A stretch of DNA of 64,000 bases from CAYNRG01 sp047973125 (GCA_047973125.1 JBKEBK010000022.1:119111-183110); one strand, 5' to 3'. Counted from the stretch's first letter, positions 19,603 to 28,072 are shown. The notes: generated by a model from the letters alone, not told the origin. Numbers and translations: made by a program.

Positions 19603-20316
19603 ATGAATATCATAGAATGTATAAGTAACAGAAAATCAAGAAGAAGCTTTACAACTACAATTGTTAGTGAGGATAAAATAAATTTAATAAAAAATAAGAT
19701 TAATGAAATCAATAAGAAGTCTGGCTTATCTTTTGAATTAATTGAGGATGCTTCAGATTGTTTTGATGGTATGAAAAGTTATGGCTTATTTAAAAATGTT
19801 AGATCGCTTGTTGTATTAAAAGGTAAAAAAGATAATCGTCACTTATTTGAAAATATTGGATATTATGGAGAAGAGCTAGTACTATACTTAACACATTTAC
19901 TACTTGGTACATGTTGGGTTGGTGGAACTTATAAACCAAGTGATAGTTGGCTAAGTAATGAAGAGGAAACAGCTTGTGTTATTGTTTTTGGAGAAGTGGA
20001 TGATAAACTTGATTTAAAAGAAAAATCTTTTAGAAAGTTAGTACATTTAAAACAAAAAACAATTTCACAATTATCAACATATGATAAGCCAGAAAAGTGG
20101 TTTATTGAGGGGATGCGAGCAGTTCAGCTTGCACCATCTGCACTGAATAGACAACCAGTGCACTTCACACTTAAAAATAATAATGTTTCAGCAAAAGTCA
20201 CATCTGAAAATAAATACTCTCTAATTGATCTTGGAATTGCAAAATATCACTTTGAAGCAGCAAGTAAAATTAAGTTAGATGTTGGATCTATCGTTATAAA
20301 AAAAGTATCACAGTAA
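19603..20316 (+). CDS. Nitroreductase-family protein (TM1586 type)
   Basis: A 237-aa FMN-dependent oxidoreductase-like protein of the TM1586-type nitroreductase family, in which two nitroreductase half-domains lie in one chain. The N-terminal MNIIECISNRKSRRSF matches the FMN-phosphate-binding RRS motif. The second half contains GMRAVQLAPSALNRQPVHF, the usual nitroreductase PSAxNxQPW-like block. Substrate unknown. AGAGGTG ribosome site; own terminator; convergent with rlmA. Confidence 0.82.
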   Translation: MNIIECISNRKSRRSFTTTIVSEDKINLIKNKINEINKKSGLSFELIEDASDCFDGMKSYGLFKNVRSLVVLKGKKDNRHLFENIGYYGEELVLYLTHLLLGTCWVGGTYKPSDSWLSNEEETACVIVFGEVDDKLDLKEKSFRKLVHLKQKTISQLSTYDKPEKWFIEGMRAVQLAPSALNRQPVHFTLKNNNVSAKVTSENKYSLIDLGIAKYHFEAASKIKLDVGSIVIKKVSQ

Positions 20317-20340
20317 AATTATCGTCAGATAATTTTTTTG
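20315..20340. terminator. Bidirectional terminator, nitroreductase / rlmA
   Basis: Stem AATTATC / GATAATT with a GTCA loop, flanked by A and T runs between the convergent genes. Confidence 0.8.
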
Positions 20341-21107
20341 TATACTTTAATAATAAAACTAGTTGTTAAATTTAATGAGTTTATTTTATCTAATTTCTTT
20401 TTATCAGAAATTGATGTTTTGTAGTAGTATGGTGTCATCATAAATAAGTTTAATAAGTCTGTATTTGAATTGATACAGATTTCTTTTTCTAAATTATATG
20501 ACTTTACTAATTTTAAAATTGTATCTATTTGATTATCTGTATTCTGTTCTGGCTTATCATATAGAATTGCTTTAAGTTCATGTAAATGATTTTTTGCTGG
20601 GGTTACTGTGATTAAGTATCCATTTATTTTTAATATTCTTTCAATTTCAGTTGTTGGAATTGGTGCAAATAGTAAAGTAGCAAGATCATAAGAATCACTT
20701 TGTAGTGGAATATCAAAAATAGATGCAATAATATATTGTGTTACCTTATCTTTTTTACAGGCATAATTAATTGCTGCTTTTGATAGGTCAATTCCAACTT
20801 TATTTAATGGTGTAAAGTTTTTGGTATAGTATCCACTTCCACAGGCTAAGTCAACACAATTTTTTACATTTAAATCTTTAATTATTGTATTTAGATAATT
20901 CATTAAGTGATTATAGTAGCCTTTTTCTAAAGTGCTTATTCGTGCATCGATCATCATTTTATTATCACCAGAGATCTTTTTTGAATTTGTAAGATTAAGA
21001 TTTAAATATCCGTTTTTTGAAATATCATAGTTATGATTATTTATACATTTATATGAATTTTGATCTTTAATTAATATTTTTTTACATTTAGGACATAATA
21101 ATTTCAT
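20325..21107 (-). CDS. rlmA: 23S rRNA (guanine-N1-)-methyltransferase, RlmA family
   Basis: SAM-dependent enzyme methylating G745/G748 of 23S rRNA. The N-terminal zinc finger is complete (C5, C8, C21, H25 in LCPKC...CINNH). The linker GDNKMMIDARISTLEKGYY is family-typical, followed by a Rossmann fold with DLACGSGYYT (motif I) and VGIDLSK. Length 260 aa fits RlmA. Whether it is the RlmA(I) or RlmA(II) type cannot be told from motifs alone; RlmA(II) in Gram-positives affects tylosin response. Confidence 0.85.
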   Translation of the reverse strand: MKLLCPKCKKILIKDQNSYKCINNHNYDISKNGYLNLNLTNSKKISGDNKMMIDARISTLEKGYYNHLMNYLNTIIKDLNVKNCVDLACGSGYYTKNFTPLNKVGIDLSKAAINYACKKDKVTQYIIASIFDIPLQSDSYDLATLLFAPIPTTEIERILKINGYLITVTPAKNHLHELKAILYDKPEQNTDNQIDTILKLVKSYNLEKEICINSNTDLLNLFMMTPYYYKTSISDKKKLDKINSLNLTTSFIIKVYKKII

Positions 21108-21197
21108 AGGGTTTCCTCACATTTCCTACATATTGTATCATAAGAGTGTAGAATAAAATTACAAAAGCAAGTATAATAAATACTAGAGGTGAAAAAA

Positions 21198-21638
21198 ATG
21201 AATATTATTAAAGGACAATTTACATTAGAAAATCAAGTTTTACTGCCATTTGAGCTTTATCCAGATGAAGCACCAAAGACAGTTGAAAACTTTGTTAAAT
21301 TAGTTAAAAGAGGGTATTATGATAAAAAGACATTCCATCGTGTTATTAAGGGGTTTGTATCTCAGGGTGGCTGTCCTAATGGTGATGGCACTGGTGATCT
21401 AGGATATAATATTCCTTGTGAAACAAGTGGGAACTTACAGAAGCATATTCCAGGTTCTTTATCTATGGCTCATCGCGGAAAGAATACAGGTTGTTGTCAA
21501 TTTTTTATTGTGCATCAAGATCAACCACATTTAGATGGTGTTCACACGGTCTTTGGTAAGGTAACTGATAATCTTGGGGCTGTATTAAATATGTGTAATG
21601 GGGATGTTATAGAAAAAGTAGAGATTTTTGAAGGTTAA
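21198..21638 (+). CDS. Peptidyl-prolyl cis-trans isomerase, cyclophilin type
   Basis: A 146-aa single-domain cyclophilin that speeds proline isomerisation during folding; cytoplasmic, no signal peptide. Active-site blocks: FHRVIKGFVSQGG, GSLSMAHRG, CCQFFIVH (Gln-Phe) and HTVFGKV. The ATG at 21198 is preferred over a GTG at 21189 because that GTG lies inside the AGAGGTG ribosome site. The last base of its TAA is the first base of the next gene's ATG (TAATG), so it is coupled to the YitT gene. Confidence 0.92.
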   Translation: MNIIKGQFTLENQVLLPFELYPDEAPKTVENFVKLVKRGYYDKKTFHRVIKGFVSQGGCPNGDGTGDLGYNIPCETSGNLQKHIPGSLSMAHRGKNTGCCQFFIVHQDQPHLDGVHTVFGKVTDNLGAVLNMCNGDVIEKVEIFEG

Positions 21639-22489
21639 TGAAGAAGATACAAAACTATGGAATGGTTATTTTTGGATCAGCTTTATTTTGTTTTTCTAAT
21701 AACCTTTTTATTGCTCCACATAATTTATTTAATGGAGGATTTGTTGGAATATCACAATTATTAAGTAATCTATTGGAATACTTAAATATGTCATCAATTA
21801 ATCTGACATCAATTCTGCATTTTATTTTAAATATTCCATTATTTATTATCAGTTATCGAACATTAAGTAAAAAGTTTTTTATAGGCTCTTTATTATCAGT
21901 TGTAGTTATTACAATTTTGTTAGCTCTTATTCCAATTTCTGCGGTACCTATTATGAGTGATCGTCTAGCATCATGTATAATTGGGGGAATATTATCAGGT
22001 ATTGGTACTGGTCTTATTCTTACAAATGGATCAGCCAGTGGTGGACTTGATATAGTTGGGGTTTATCTTACGATGAAATTAAAGGCAATCAAGGTTGGAC
22101 AAATGCAACTTGTTGTAAATATCTTTATTTATGCAATTTGTGCCATTGTTTATAATATTGAAATTGCTTTATATTCAGTAATTTATCAAGCAATACTATC
22201 ATTTGTAATGGATAAAGTTTACTTTCAAAATATTGAAGTAAGTGCAATGATATTTACAAAAAATCAAAAGGTTAAAAAAATGATCATTGATGAAGTTGAA
22301 AGAGGAGTAACTTATTGGAAGGGCTTAGGTGGTTATACCCATCAAGAGCGTGAAATTTTAGTTACTGTTGTAAGTAAATATGAAATCCACCGTTTAAAAA
22401 GAATATTAAAAGAAAATGATCCTACAGCATTTATGATCCTGTCGGATAATCTACAAGTATATGGAAGTTATAAAAAAAAGCTAGTTTAG
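21638..22489 (+). CDS. YitT-family membrane protein
   Basis: A 283-aa protein with five or six TM helices (about 5-200) followed by a soluble DUF2179-type domain (about 205-283, with RGVTYWKGLGGYTHQEREILVTVVSK). This is the YitT layout; function is not settled. Family marks include the N-terminal NLFIAPHNLFNGGFVGIS and GIGTGLILTNGSASGGLDI. It overlaps the cyclophilin stop codon. Confidence 0.9.
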   Translation: MKKIQNYGMVIFGSALFCFSNNLFIAPHNLFNGGFVGISQLLSNLLEYLNMSSINLTSILHFILNIPLFIISYRTLSKKFFIGSLLSVVVITILLALIPISAVPIMSDRLASCIIGGILSGIGTGLILTNGSASGGLDIVGVYLTMKLKAIKVGQMQLVVNIFIYAICAIVYNIEIALYSVIYQAILSFVMDKVYFQNIEVSAMIFTKNQKVKKMIIDEVERGVTYWKGLGGYTHQEREILVTVVSKYEIHRLKRILKENDPTAFMILSDNLQVYGSYKKKLV

Positions 22490-22503
22490 AAACTAGCTTT
22501 TAT
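22470..22503. terminator. Bidirectional terminator, yitT / mgtE
   Basis: A 12-bp perfect stem AAAAGCTAGTTT / AAACTAGCTTTT with a 2-nt loop between the convergent genes. Confidence 0.9.
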
Positions 22504-23849
22504 TATATTAATTTTTCAAGTAATATTGTTGCAAGTCCTAGAAATACAAAGAAACCTAAGACATCTGTTGCAGTTGTTACAAAAACACTTGAAGCTAAGG
22601 CTGGATCAATTTTCATCTTTTTTAATATTTGAGGAACGATGTATCCAGATGTTGTTGCAATAAATAGGTTTGTTAACATTGCCATACCAGCAACAATTCC
22701 TAAATATACATTATCAAATATAATAGTACATCCAACGGCAATAATTGAACCTAATACAAGTCCGCTTATTACTCCTACTGATAATTCTTTAAAGAAAATT
22801 CTTTTGGCGTTTTCTCCAGTTAACTCACCAAGAGCAATCCCTCGCACAACGATTGTAAGTGACTGAGTTCCAGCATTTCCACCCATTCCAGCAATTATTG
22901 GGTTGATTGCAGCAAGTGCTACAACCTTTTCAATTGTTGATGAGAATGAAGCAACAACAAGGGCTGCACAAATTGCGGTTACAAGATTTATTCCAAGCCA
23001 AGGAAGTCTTGATTTTAATGAATCAAATACACTACCATCAATTTCTTCTTCCTCATGGATACCGGCCATCCTATAAATATCTTCTGTAGCTTCTTCTTTA
23101 ATGATATCGACAACATCATCAATGGTGATTACACCTTTAATGATGTTTTCATCATCAACTACAGGCATCATTACATAGTCATATTTTGCTAAAACATCTG
23201 CAGCAATTTCTTGGTCATCTGCTACGTGGATTGTTTGGACATTTGGATTTGTAATCTCAGATATTCTCTTATCAAAGGCTGTTGATACTAGATCTCTAAG
23301 TGATAAAACACCTTTTAAGTGGTCTTCTTTATCAACAACATATAAGTAATATGCCATTTCAGCATCATCAGCAACCTTTTGTAAATACTCTAAGGTTTCA
23401 ACTACAGTTTTATTATTTCTAATGCTGATAAATTCTGTTGCCATAATACCACCGGCTGTATCTGGAGCATAAGAAATAAGTTCTGAAACTTCTTTGGCAT
23501 CTTCGGCATTTAGTTTGCTTAAAACGTACTTACTTTCATCTTCATCTAGGGCTTGAACGAAATCGGCAATTTCATCCGAACTCATTTCTTCAAGAATTTC
23601 TTGTTGGCTTTTCTCTGAGAATTGTAGTAAAAGATCATATATTGCTTCATCTTCTTCCTCATCTAAAAGACTAGCAATCACATGTTTTGGTAGTCTATTT
23701 AAAATCTTATGAGCATTTTCTTTATCTTCATTGATTATCTCAAGTAAGTCAACAGGGTGGATATAATCAATCATTTCTTGAAATTCTTTATCATTTGATT
23801 CAATTAAAAACTTTTTTAATTGATCATTTGGTAGTTCTACATTTTTCAT
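22503..23849 (-). CDS. mgtE: Magnesium transporter MgtE
   Basis: MgtE is a Mg2+-gated Mg2+ channel. The 448-aa protein shows the acidic N domain (about 1-125; repeated EEMSSDEIADFVQAL-like helices), a pair of CBS domains (about 130-250; TAGGIMATEF, YVMMPVVDDEN) and five TM helices (about 285-448). The pore segment is VALAAINPIIAGMGGNAGTQS. GAAGGAG ribosome site. A short frame ending inside this ribosome site may be a leader peptide; no M-box riboswitch was recognised upstream. Confidence 0.95.
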   Translation of the reverse strand: MKNVELPNDQLKKFLIESNDKEFQEMIDYIHPVDLLEIINEDKENAHKILNRLPKHVIASLLDEEEDEAIYDLLLQFSEKSQQEILEEMSSDEIADFVQALDEDESKYVLSKLNAEDAKEVSELISYAPDTAGGIMATEFISIRNNKTVVETLEYLQKVADDAEMAYYLYVVDKEDHLKGVLSLRDLVSTAFDKRISEITNPNVQTIHVADDQEIAADVLAKYDYVMMPVVDDENIIKGVITIDDVVDIIKEEATEDIYRMAGIHEEEEIDGSVFDSLKSRLPWLGINLVTAICAALVVASFSSTIEKVVALAAINPIIAGMGGNAGTQSLTIVVRGIALGELTGENAKRIFFKELSVGVISGLVLGSIIAVGCTIIFDNVYLGIVAGMAMLTNLFIATTSGYIVPQILKKMKIDPALASSVFVTTATDVLGFFVFLGLATILLEKLI

Positions 23850-23850
23850 A

Positions 23851-23928
23851 TTATTCTCCTTCTATAAAGGGAATATCAAATGTGATAAGATTTTCCCTTG
23901 CAATATTATTTTCGGATATGGGGTCCAA
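23851..23928 (-). CDS. Possible 25-aa leader peptide of mgtE
   Basis: A TTG at 23928 lies 5 nt after a strong AGAGGTGA ribosome site and opens a frame reading MDPISENNIARENLITFDIP then FIEGE and TAA. The stop lies within the mgtE ribosome-site region and ends 1 nt before the mgtE ATG, so the two would be translationally linked. An in-frame GTG (23937) inside the ribosome site is the alternative start. Regulatory leader peptides are known for mgtA/mgtCBR in enterobacteria; a like role here is inference. Confidence 0.4.
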   Translation of the reverse strand: MDPISENNIARENLITFDIPFIEGE

Positions 23929-23981
23929 TCTAATCACCTCTTTCTTTTTTTTATTATACTTTAATATTAGCTTAATTAACA

Positions 23982-24012
23982 CTAAAAAAAAGATTATCTA
24001 ATCTTTTTTTAG
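23982..24012. terminator. Terminator at the end of the queuosine operon
   Basis: A-run, AGATTA-TC-TAATCT stem, T-run, symmetrical on both strands and containing the queH stop codon. Confidence 0.8.
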
Positions 24013-24627
24013 GAAATTTTGATATGAATAAATACATCCACAATAATCTTGTCGATACATTTGATACTTCATTGAGAGCTTACTTGCAATTAACTGACCA
24101 TCTTTCTTTTTGAAATCTGATTTAAAATATCTTACATTTTGATATTTATTTTCAAGGGCCATTCCAATAGTATTTAATCTTTGACTATCTTTATGTCTTG
24201 ATATTGTCATTGCTGTTGTAACATAATCAAACTTATTATCACTGGCATACTTAAATGTTTCCTCTAATCTAATAGAATAACATAAAGTACATCTTGTACC
24301 CTTTTCTTTTTCTTGGGCTAAGTCTTTGGTTAAATCATTAAAATTTTCATTTTCATACTTTGGTATTATTACTTTAACATTAGAATTATATTCATTATTA
24401 AATACTTCAACATATTTTAAAAGTTCATCTTTTCTTTTTTGATACTCACTAAGTGGATAAATATTAGAATTTGCATAATAAATTGTTATATCAAAAATAG
24501 AGTTAAGCCACTGAATTGGAAAGGTGGCACATGGTGCACAACAAACATGAATTAAAAGTCTGGCTTTTTCTTGCCTTTTTTTTAACTGTTCTATTTCTTT
24601 AAGACTTTCTTGATAGTAATTAATCAT
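23998..24627 (-). CDS. queH: Epoxyqueuosine reductase QueH
   Basis: QueH performs the last step of queuosine synthesis, reducing epoxyqueuosine to queuosine in tRNA; it is the non-orthologous replacement of cobalamin-dependent QueG. The 209-aa protein has the family cysteine sets HVCCAPC (C29, C30, C33), GTRCTLCYSIRL and DYCGCIYS that bind the Fe-S cluster and metals. It overlaps the end of queA by 8 nt. Third gene of the leftward tgt-queA-queH operon. Confidence 0.93.
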   Translation of the reverse strand: MINYYQESLKEIEQLKKRQEKARLLIHVCCAPCATFPIQWLNSIFDITIYYANSNIYPLSEYQKRKDELLKYVEVFNNEYNSNVKVIIPKYENENFNDLTKDLAQEKEKGTRCTLCYSIRLEETFKYASDNKFDYVTTAMTISRHKDSQRLNTIGMALENKYQNVRYFKSDFKKKDGQLIASKLSMKYQMYRQDYCGCIYSYQNFLKKD

Positions 24628-25648
24628 TTACAATAAACATACTATCACCAAAAGAGAAGAATCGATATTTTTCTTCAATGGCTTTTTGGTATGCCTCCAT
24701 AATAAATTCCTTATCTGCAAATGATGATATCATTAAAATTAGAGTTGATTTTGGTAGGTGAAAATTGGTGATTATTGCATCAACTATTTTCCACTTATAT
24801 CCCGGATATATAAAAATATCAGTTTCTCCACTACACTCTTTAAATGTGTTATATTTTGTATAAATAGTCTCAAGAGTTCTGGTGGTTGTTGTTCCTACGG
24901 TAATTATTCTTTTGTTTTCTTTGTGGGCTTTATTTAAGATGTCAGCACATTCTTTGCTCATACTATAGTACTCAGAGTGCATCTTATGCTCTTCAATTAT
25001 ATCTGTATCCATGGGTCTAAAAGTACCAAGTCCAACATGGAGTGTTATATCAACAATTTGTACACCCTTTGCTTTAATTGCAGCTATTATTTCATCTGTA
25101 AAATGTAGTCCTGCAGTTGGTGCTGCAGCACTTCCATCTACTTTTGCATAAACTGTCTGATACTTGCTATTATCTTCTAGTTTTTCTGTTATATATGGTG
25201 GAAGAGGCATTTGTCCTAATTCCTCTAAGATTTCATTAAATATTCCATCGTATATCATCTTAAAAATTCTAATACCCTTATCTTTAACTTCAAGACATTT
25301 AGCTTTTAGCTTTCCATTTCCAAAAGATATAACAGTATCAACTTTAACAACCTTAGCATTTCCTACTAAACACTCCCAAGTGTCTTGATCTTGTTTTAAT
25401 AGAAGTAGTTCAACACTTGCATTTGTTATCTCTTTTGTTCCAAATAGTCTAGCAGGAATTACTCTTGTATTATTTCTTACTAAGACATCATCCTCACTTA
25501 GAAAATCAACTAAATCATAAAAGTTTTGATGTTGGATTTTTTTAGATAATTTATGTGCTACTAAAAGTCTACTTGCATCTCTTTTTTCTAAGGGATGCTG
25601 AGCAATTAATTCCTTTGGTAGATTAAAATCAAAATCACTTGTCTTCAT
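24620..25648 (-). CDS. queA: tRNA ribosyltransferase-isomerase QueA
   Basis: QueA transfers and isomerises the ribose of SAM onto preQ1-tRNA to give epoxyqueuosine. The 342 aa match the family length. Marks: N-terminal DFDFNLPKELIAQHPLEKRDASRLL-type start, NNTRVIPARLFG, VDGSAAAPTAGLHFT, HVGLGTFRP and TNFHLPKSTLILMISSFA. It begins 5 nt after the tgt stop and overlaps queH, showing tight coupling within the operon. Confidence 0.97.
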   Translation of the reverse strand: MKTSDFDFNLPKELIAQHPLEKRDASRLLVAHKLSKKIQHQNFYDLVDFLSEDDVLVRNNTRVIPARLFGTKEITNASVELLLLKQDQDTWECLVGNAKVVKVDTVISFGNGKLKAKCLEVKDKGIRIFKMIYDGIFNEILEELGQMPLPPYITEKLEDNSKYQTVYAKVDGSAAAPTAGLHFTDEIIAAIKAKGVQIVDITLHVGLGTFRPMDTDIIEEHKMHSEYYSMSKECADILNKAHKENKRIITVGTTTTRTLETIYTKYNTFKECSGETDIFIYPGYKWKIVDAIITNFHLPKSTLILMISSFADKEFIMEAYQKAIEEKYRFFSFGDSMFIVND

Positions 25649-25653
25649 TTTTT

Positions 25654-26784
25654 TTAAAACCCCCTATGATCAAAGCCATATCTTTTTAGGATATCTTCTT
25701 TAAATTCTTTAAACTTATCTATTTTAATTGCTTCACGAGCATTTTCTGTAAGTCTTAAAAGAAATCTTAAATTATGAATTGATAATAATCGATCTCCTAA
25801 ACCCTCATTACATCTAAATAAGTGATTTAAGTAGGCTTTAGTATAGTTTTTACAACAGATACAATCACACTCTGGATCAAGTGGAGTGAAATCATTTTTA
25901 TAGATTGCTTTTTTGATATTGATGCGTCCTTTGCTTGTCATAAGAGTTCCGTGTCTTGCAATTCTTGTTGGAAGAACACAGTCCATCATATCTACTCCTT
26001 TTTCAATTGCTTCTAAGATATCATTTACCGCTCCTACTCCCATTAGGTAGCGTGGTTTATCCTCTGGTAAATGCTCAATAGAATACTCAATCATTTTGCC
26101 CATGGTTTCTTTATCTTCTCCAACGGATGTTCCTCCAATAGAGTAACCATCAAAATCCATTTCAACAAGTTTTTTAGCACAATGCTCTCTTAAATCACTA
26201 TGATCTCCTCCTTGCACTATTCCAAAGATTGCTTGATCATCTCTTCTTAAGTGAGCATCTAAGCCTCTTTTTGCCCATCTAATAGTTCTTTCAACACTTT
26301 TCTCAATGTACTCTCTAGTTGCAGGATATGGTATACACTCATCAAATGACATAATAATATCAGCACCAATTTTATTTTGAATTTGGATAGATTTTTCTGG
26401 ACTTAAAAATAGCTTTGATCCATCTAAATGACTTCTAAATGTTACTCCTTCTTCTTCAATTTTTCTTGAATCTGATAAAGAGAATACTTGAAAACCACCA
26501 CTATCAGTAAGCATTGGTCCTTGATAATTCATAAATTTTTGAACACCGCCAGCTTCTTCGACAATATCTTGTCCTGGTCTTAACCATAAATGGTAAGTGT
26601 TCGCAAGAATTACTTGAGCTCCAATTTCATATAATTCTTCAACAGATACAAATTTTACCGTTGCCAGTGTTCCAACTGGCATAAACATTGGCGTTTCAAC
26701 TGTACCGTGTTTTGTTTTCATTAAAGCAACTCTAGCCTTTGACTGAGTTGACTTATGTGTTATTTTAAATTCTAAATTTTTCAT
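25654..26784 (-). CDS. tgt: Queuine/preQ1 tRNA-guanine transglycosylase
   Basis: Tgt swaps guanine 34 of GUN-anticodon tRNAs for preQ1. The 376-aa form has the active-site MLTDSGGFQVFSL (D94), the second catalytic Asp in VDMMDCVLPTR, and the zinc site CDCICCKNYTKAYLNHL. Start choice: ATG 26784 with AAGAAGGTGAT ribosome site and the family start MKNLEFKI; an open extension to 26904 would run through the promoter. tRNA-His, a Q-modified tRNA (GTG), is encoded at 48493. No preQ1 riboswitch was recognised upstream. Confidence 0.97.
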   Translation of the reverse strand: MKNLEFKITHKSTQSKARVALMKTKHGTVETPMFMPVGTLATVKFVSVEELYEIGAQVILANTYHLWLRPGQDIVEEAGGVQKFMNYQGPMLTDSGGFQVFSLSDSRKIEEEGVTFRSHLDGSKLFLSPEKSIQIQNKIGADIIMSFDECIPYPATREYIEKSVERTIRWAKRGLDAHLRRDDQAIFGIVQGGDHSDLREHCAKKLVEMDFDGYSIGGTSVGEDKETMGKMIEYSIEHLPEDKPRYLMGVGAVNDILEAIEKGVDMMDCVLPTRIARHGTLMTSKGRINIKKAIYKNDFTPLDPECDCICCKNYTKAYLNHLFRCNEGLGDRLLSIHNLRFLLRLTENAREAIKIDKFKEFKEDILKRYGFDHRGF

Positions 26785-26799
26785 TTTATCACCTTCTTT

Positions 26800-26828
26800 A
26801 TTATATACGATTTTTTTTGAAGATGTAA
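26800..26828 (-). promoter_or_regulatory. Promoter of tgt-queA-queH
   Basis: On the minus strand TTACAT (26828-26823), 17-bp spacer, TATAAT (26805-26800). Its spacer contains the -35 box of the divergent rightward promoter. Confidence 0.65.
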
Positions 26829-26845
26829 GATAAAAAGGGTATAAT
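26817..26845 (+). promoter_or_regulatory. Promoter of the membrane protein/ArsR pair
   Basis: TTGAAG (26817-26822), 17-bp spacer, TATAAT (26840-26845), 23 bp before the start codon. It interlocks with the divergent tgt promoter, so both cannot be bound by RNA polymerase at once. Confidence 0.65.
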
Positions 26846-26867
26846 ATTATTAAGTGAGGATGAGATA

Positions 26868-27308
26868 ATGAAATCAAAAGTTTTATCAGTAAAAAATATT
26901 CCAATAAATGATACTTGTATAAAGATGGTTGATCTTAAGCCAAGAGGGCAGTTTATCTTTGTATTATTTCTAGCTATTTTTGTTTCTTATATTTATCCTT
27001 CATTACTAATGCTTTGCATTGTAATGTTTACTATGTCACTATTTTGTTTATTATTCTTTCCAAATAGAAAAATTATTTCTTTTTATCAAGATTACATTGT
27101 ATTATACAACCAAAAAAATAGAAATTTTTGTTCGCTAGTATATTGGGATGAAATATTGTATTGGTCATATAAAAAAAATAGTGAGAAAGATGAGTTAATT
27201 ATTGAGCTTGTAAATAATCAAGTAGAGGTAGTAGAGTGTTATTCAAGAAGATCAGTTGTTCCATGGCTTGCAGTATATGCAGCTGAGAAGGAGAGGAAAA
27301 AACAGTGA
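26868..27308 (+). CDS. Small membrane protein with PH-like tail
   Basis: A 146-aa protein: about 30 hydrophilic residues, two TM helices (about 28-65, FIFVLFLAIFVSYIYPSLLM and the next), then a cytoplasmic domain with alternating strands (ISFYQDYIVLYNQ, VYWDEILYWSYKK, LIIELVNNQVEVV). This resembles bacterial PH-like/DUF304-type domains by pattern only. The downstream ArsR gene overlaps its stop (GTGA), so the two are cotranslated. Function unknown. Confidence 0.55.
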   Translation: MKSKVLSVKNIPINDTCIKMVDLKPRGQFIFVLFLAIFVSYIYPSLLMLCIVMFTMSLFCLLFFPNRKIISFYQDYIVLYNQKNRNFCSLVYWDEILYWSYKKNSEKDELIIELVNNQVEVVECYSRRSVVPWLAVYAAEKERKKQ

Positions 27309-27595
27309 AAGAAGTTAGTGAAAAAGAATATGAATTAATGTCTATGATATTTCAAATGTTTGCCGATCGTACAAGGCTTAAGATTTTACATTGCTTATTT
27401 GAGAAGGAGTGTCATGTAAATGAGATTGTTGAAAGAGTTGGTTTAAGTCAATCGGCAATATCTCATCAACTCTCATCACTTAAAAAAACTAGGATTGTAA
27501 GAACAAATAAGGTTGGAAGAAAGGTGTATTATTGTTTGGATGATGAACATATTGAAAGTATTTTTAAAATGACATTGGATCATATTCATGAATAA
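27305..27595 (+). CDS. ArsR/SmtB-family metal-sensing repressor
   Basis: A 96-aa winged-helix repressor. Recognition helix region VNEIVERVGLSQSAISHQLSSL, wing RTNKVGRKVYYCL. The last helix has D80, H82, H93 and E96 at the spacing of the CzrA alpha-5 zinc site (Asp-x-His ... His-x-x-His), with Glu replacing the last His. An extra ECH motif lies at the alpha-3 position. It is therefore probably a Zn- or Co-type sensor, but no metal transporter is adjacent. GTG start overlapping the previous stop. Confidence 0.85.
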   Translation: MKEVSEKEYELMSMIFQMFADRTRLKILHCLFEKECHVNEIVERVGLSQSAISHQLSSLKKTRIVRTNKVGRKVYYCLDDEHIESIFKMTLDHIHE

Positions 27596-27625
27596 AGAAA
27601 AAAATTTCATTTTATCTTGAAAAAG

Positions 27626-27654
27626 TTTACATTTTTACAATTTTCTATTATAAT
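27626..27654 (+). promoter_or_regulatory. SigA promoter upstream of the pyrophosphatase-like gene
   Basis: TTTACA (27626-27631), 17-bp spacer, TATAAT (27649-27654), a near-consensus promoter 31 bp before the start codon. Confidence 0.75.
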
Positions 27655-27685
27655 ATAAAGAGATTGTATGGAGGTAAATTTATAT

Positions 27686-28072
27686 ATGGAAGAAATAAGG
27701 AATAATGCCTTCTTTTGGCAAAAGATAGATACTTTAATTTTTTCAAATGACTTATATATCCATCGACCAAAGGGAGATCATCATCCAGAGTATAAGAATT
27801 TGGTTTATCCTGTTGATTATGGGTATTTAAAAGAAACTCAAACATCGCAAGAGAGTTTATTTATGTTTAAGGGTACATCTTTAGGTCTTGGTTGTAATGG
27901 AGTAATTGTAGCTGCAGATATCTTAAAGAAAGAGGTTAGTGTAAAATTTCTGGTAGACTGTAGTGAAGAGGAAGAGACAAGCATCTTAGAATTTTTAAAT
28001 CAAACAGAATATCAAAAAGCGGTGCTAATCCATCGAACTAATGTAGTTCCATCTTGGGGAATGTCTACTTAA
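27686..28072 (+). CDS. Short inorganic-pyrophosphatase-like protein
   Basis: A 128-aa protein whose first half holds the pyrophosphatase-family block IHRPKGDHHPEY...LVYPVDYGYL. The usual family I core DxDPxD that binds the catalytic metals is not seen, so pyrophosphatase activity is doubtful; it may be a non-canonical phosphohydrolase. Start choice: ATG 27686 follows GGAGGT with good spacing, while ATG 27668 lies within that ribosome site. Strong own promoter and a terminator, so it is a one-gene unit. Confidence 0.65.
   Translation: MEEIRNNAFFWQKIDTLIFSNDLYIHRPKGDHHPEYKNLVYPVDYGYLKETQTSQESLFMFKGTSLGLGCNGVIVAADILKKEVSVKFLVDCSEEEETSILEFLNQTEYQKAVLIHRTNVVPSWGMST

Noticed and set aside
23850..23998. 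M-box magnesium riboswitch upstream of mgtE
   Set aside because: The upstream region is too short and shows none of the M-box conserved segments; a leader-peptide frame is seen instead.
26785..26867. preQ1 riboswitch upstream of tgt
   Set aside because: Only about 15-20 nt separate the predicted transcript start from the tgt start, too short for the aptamer.
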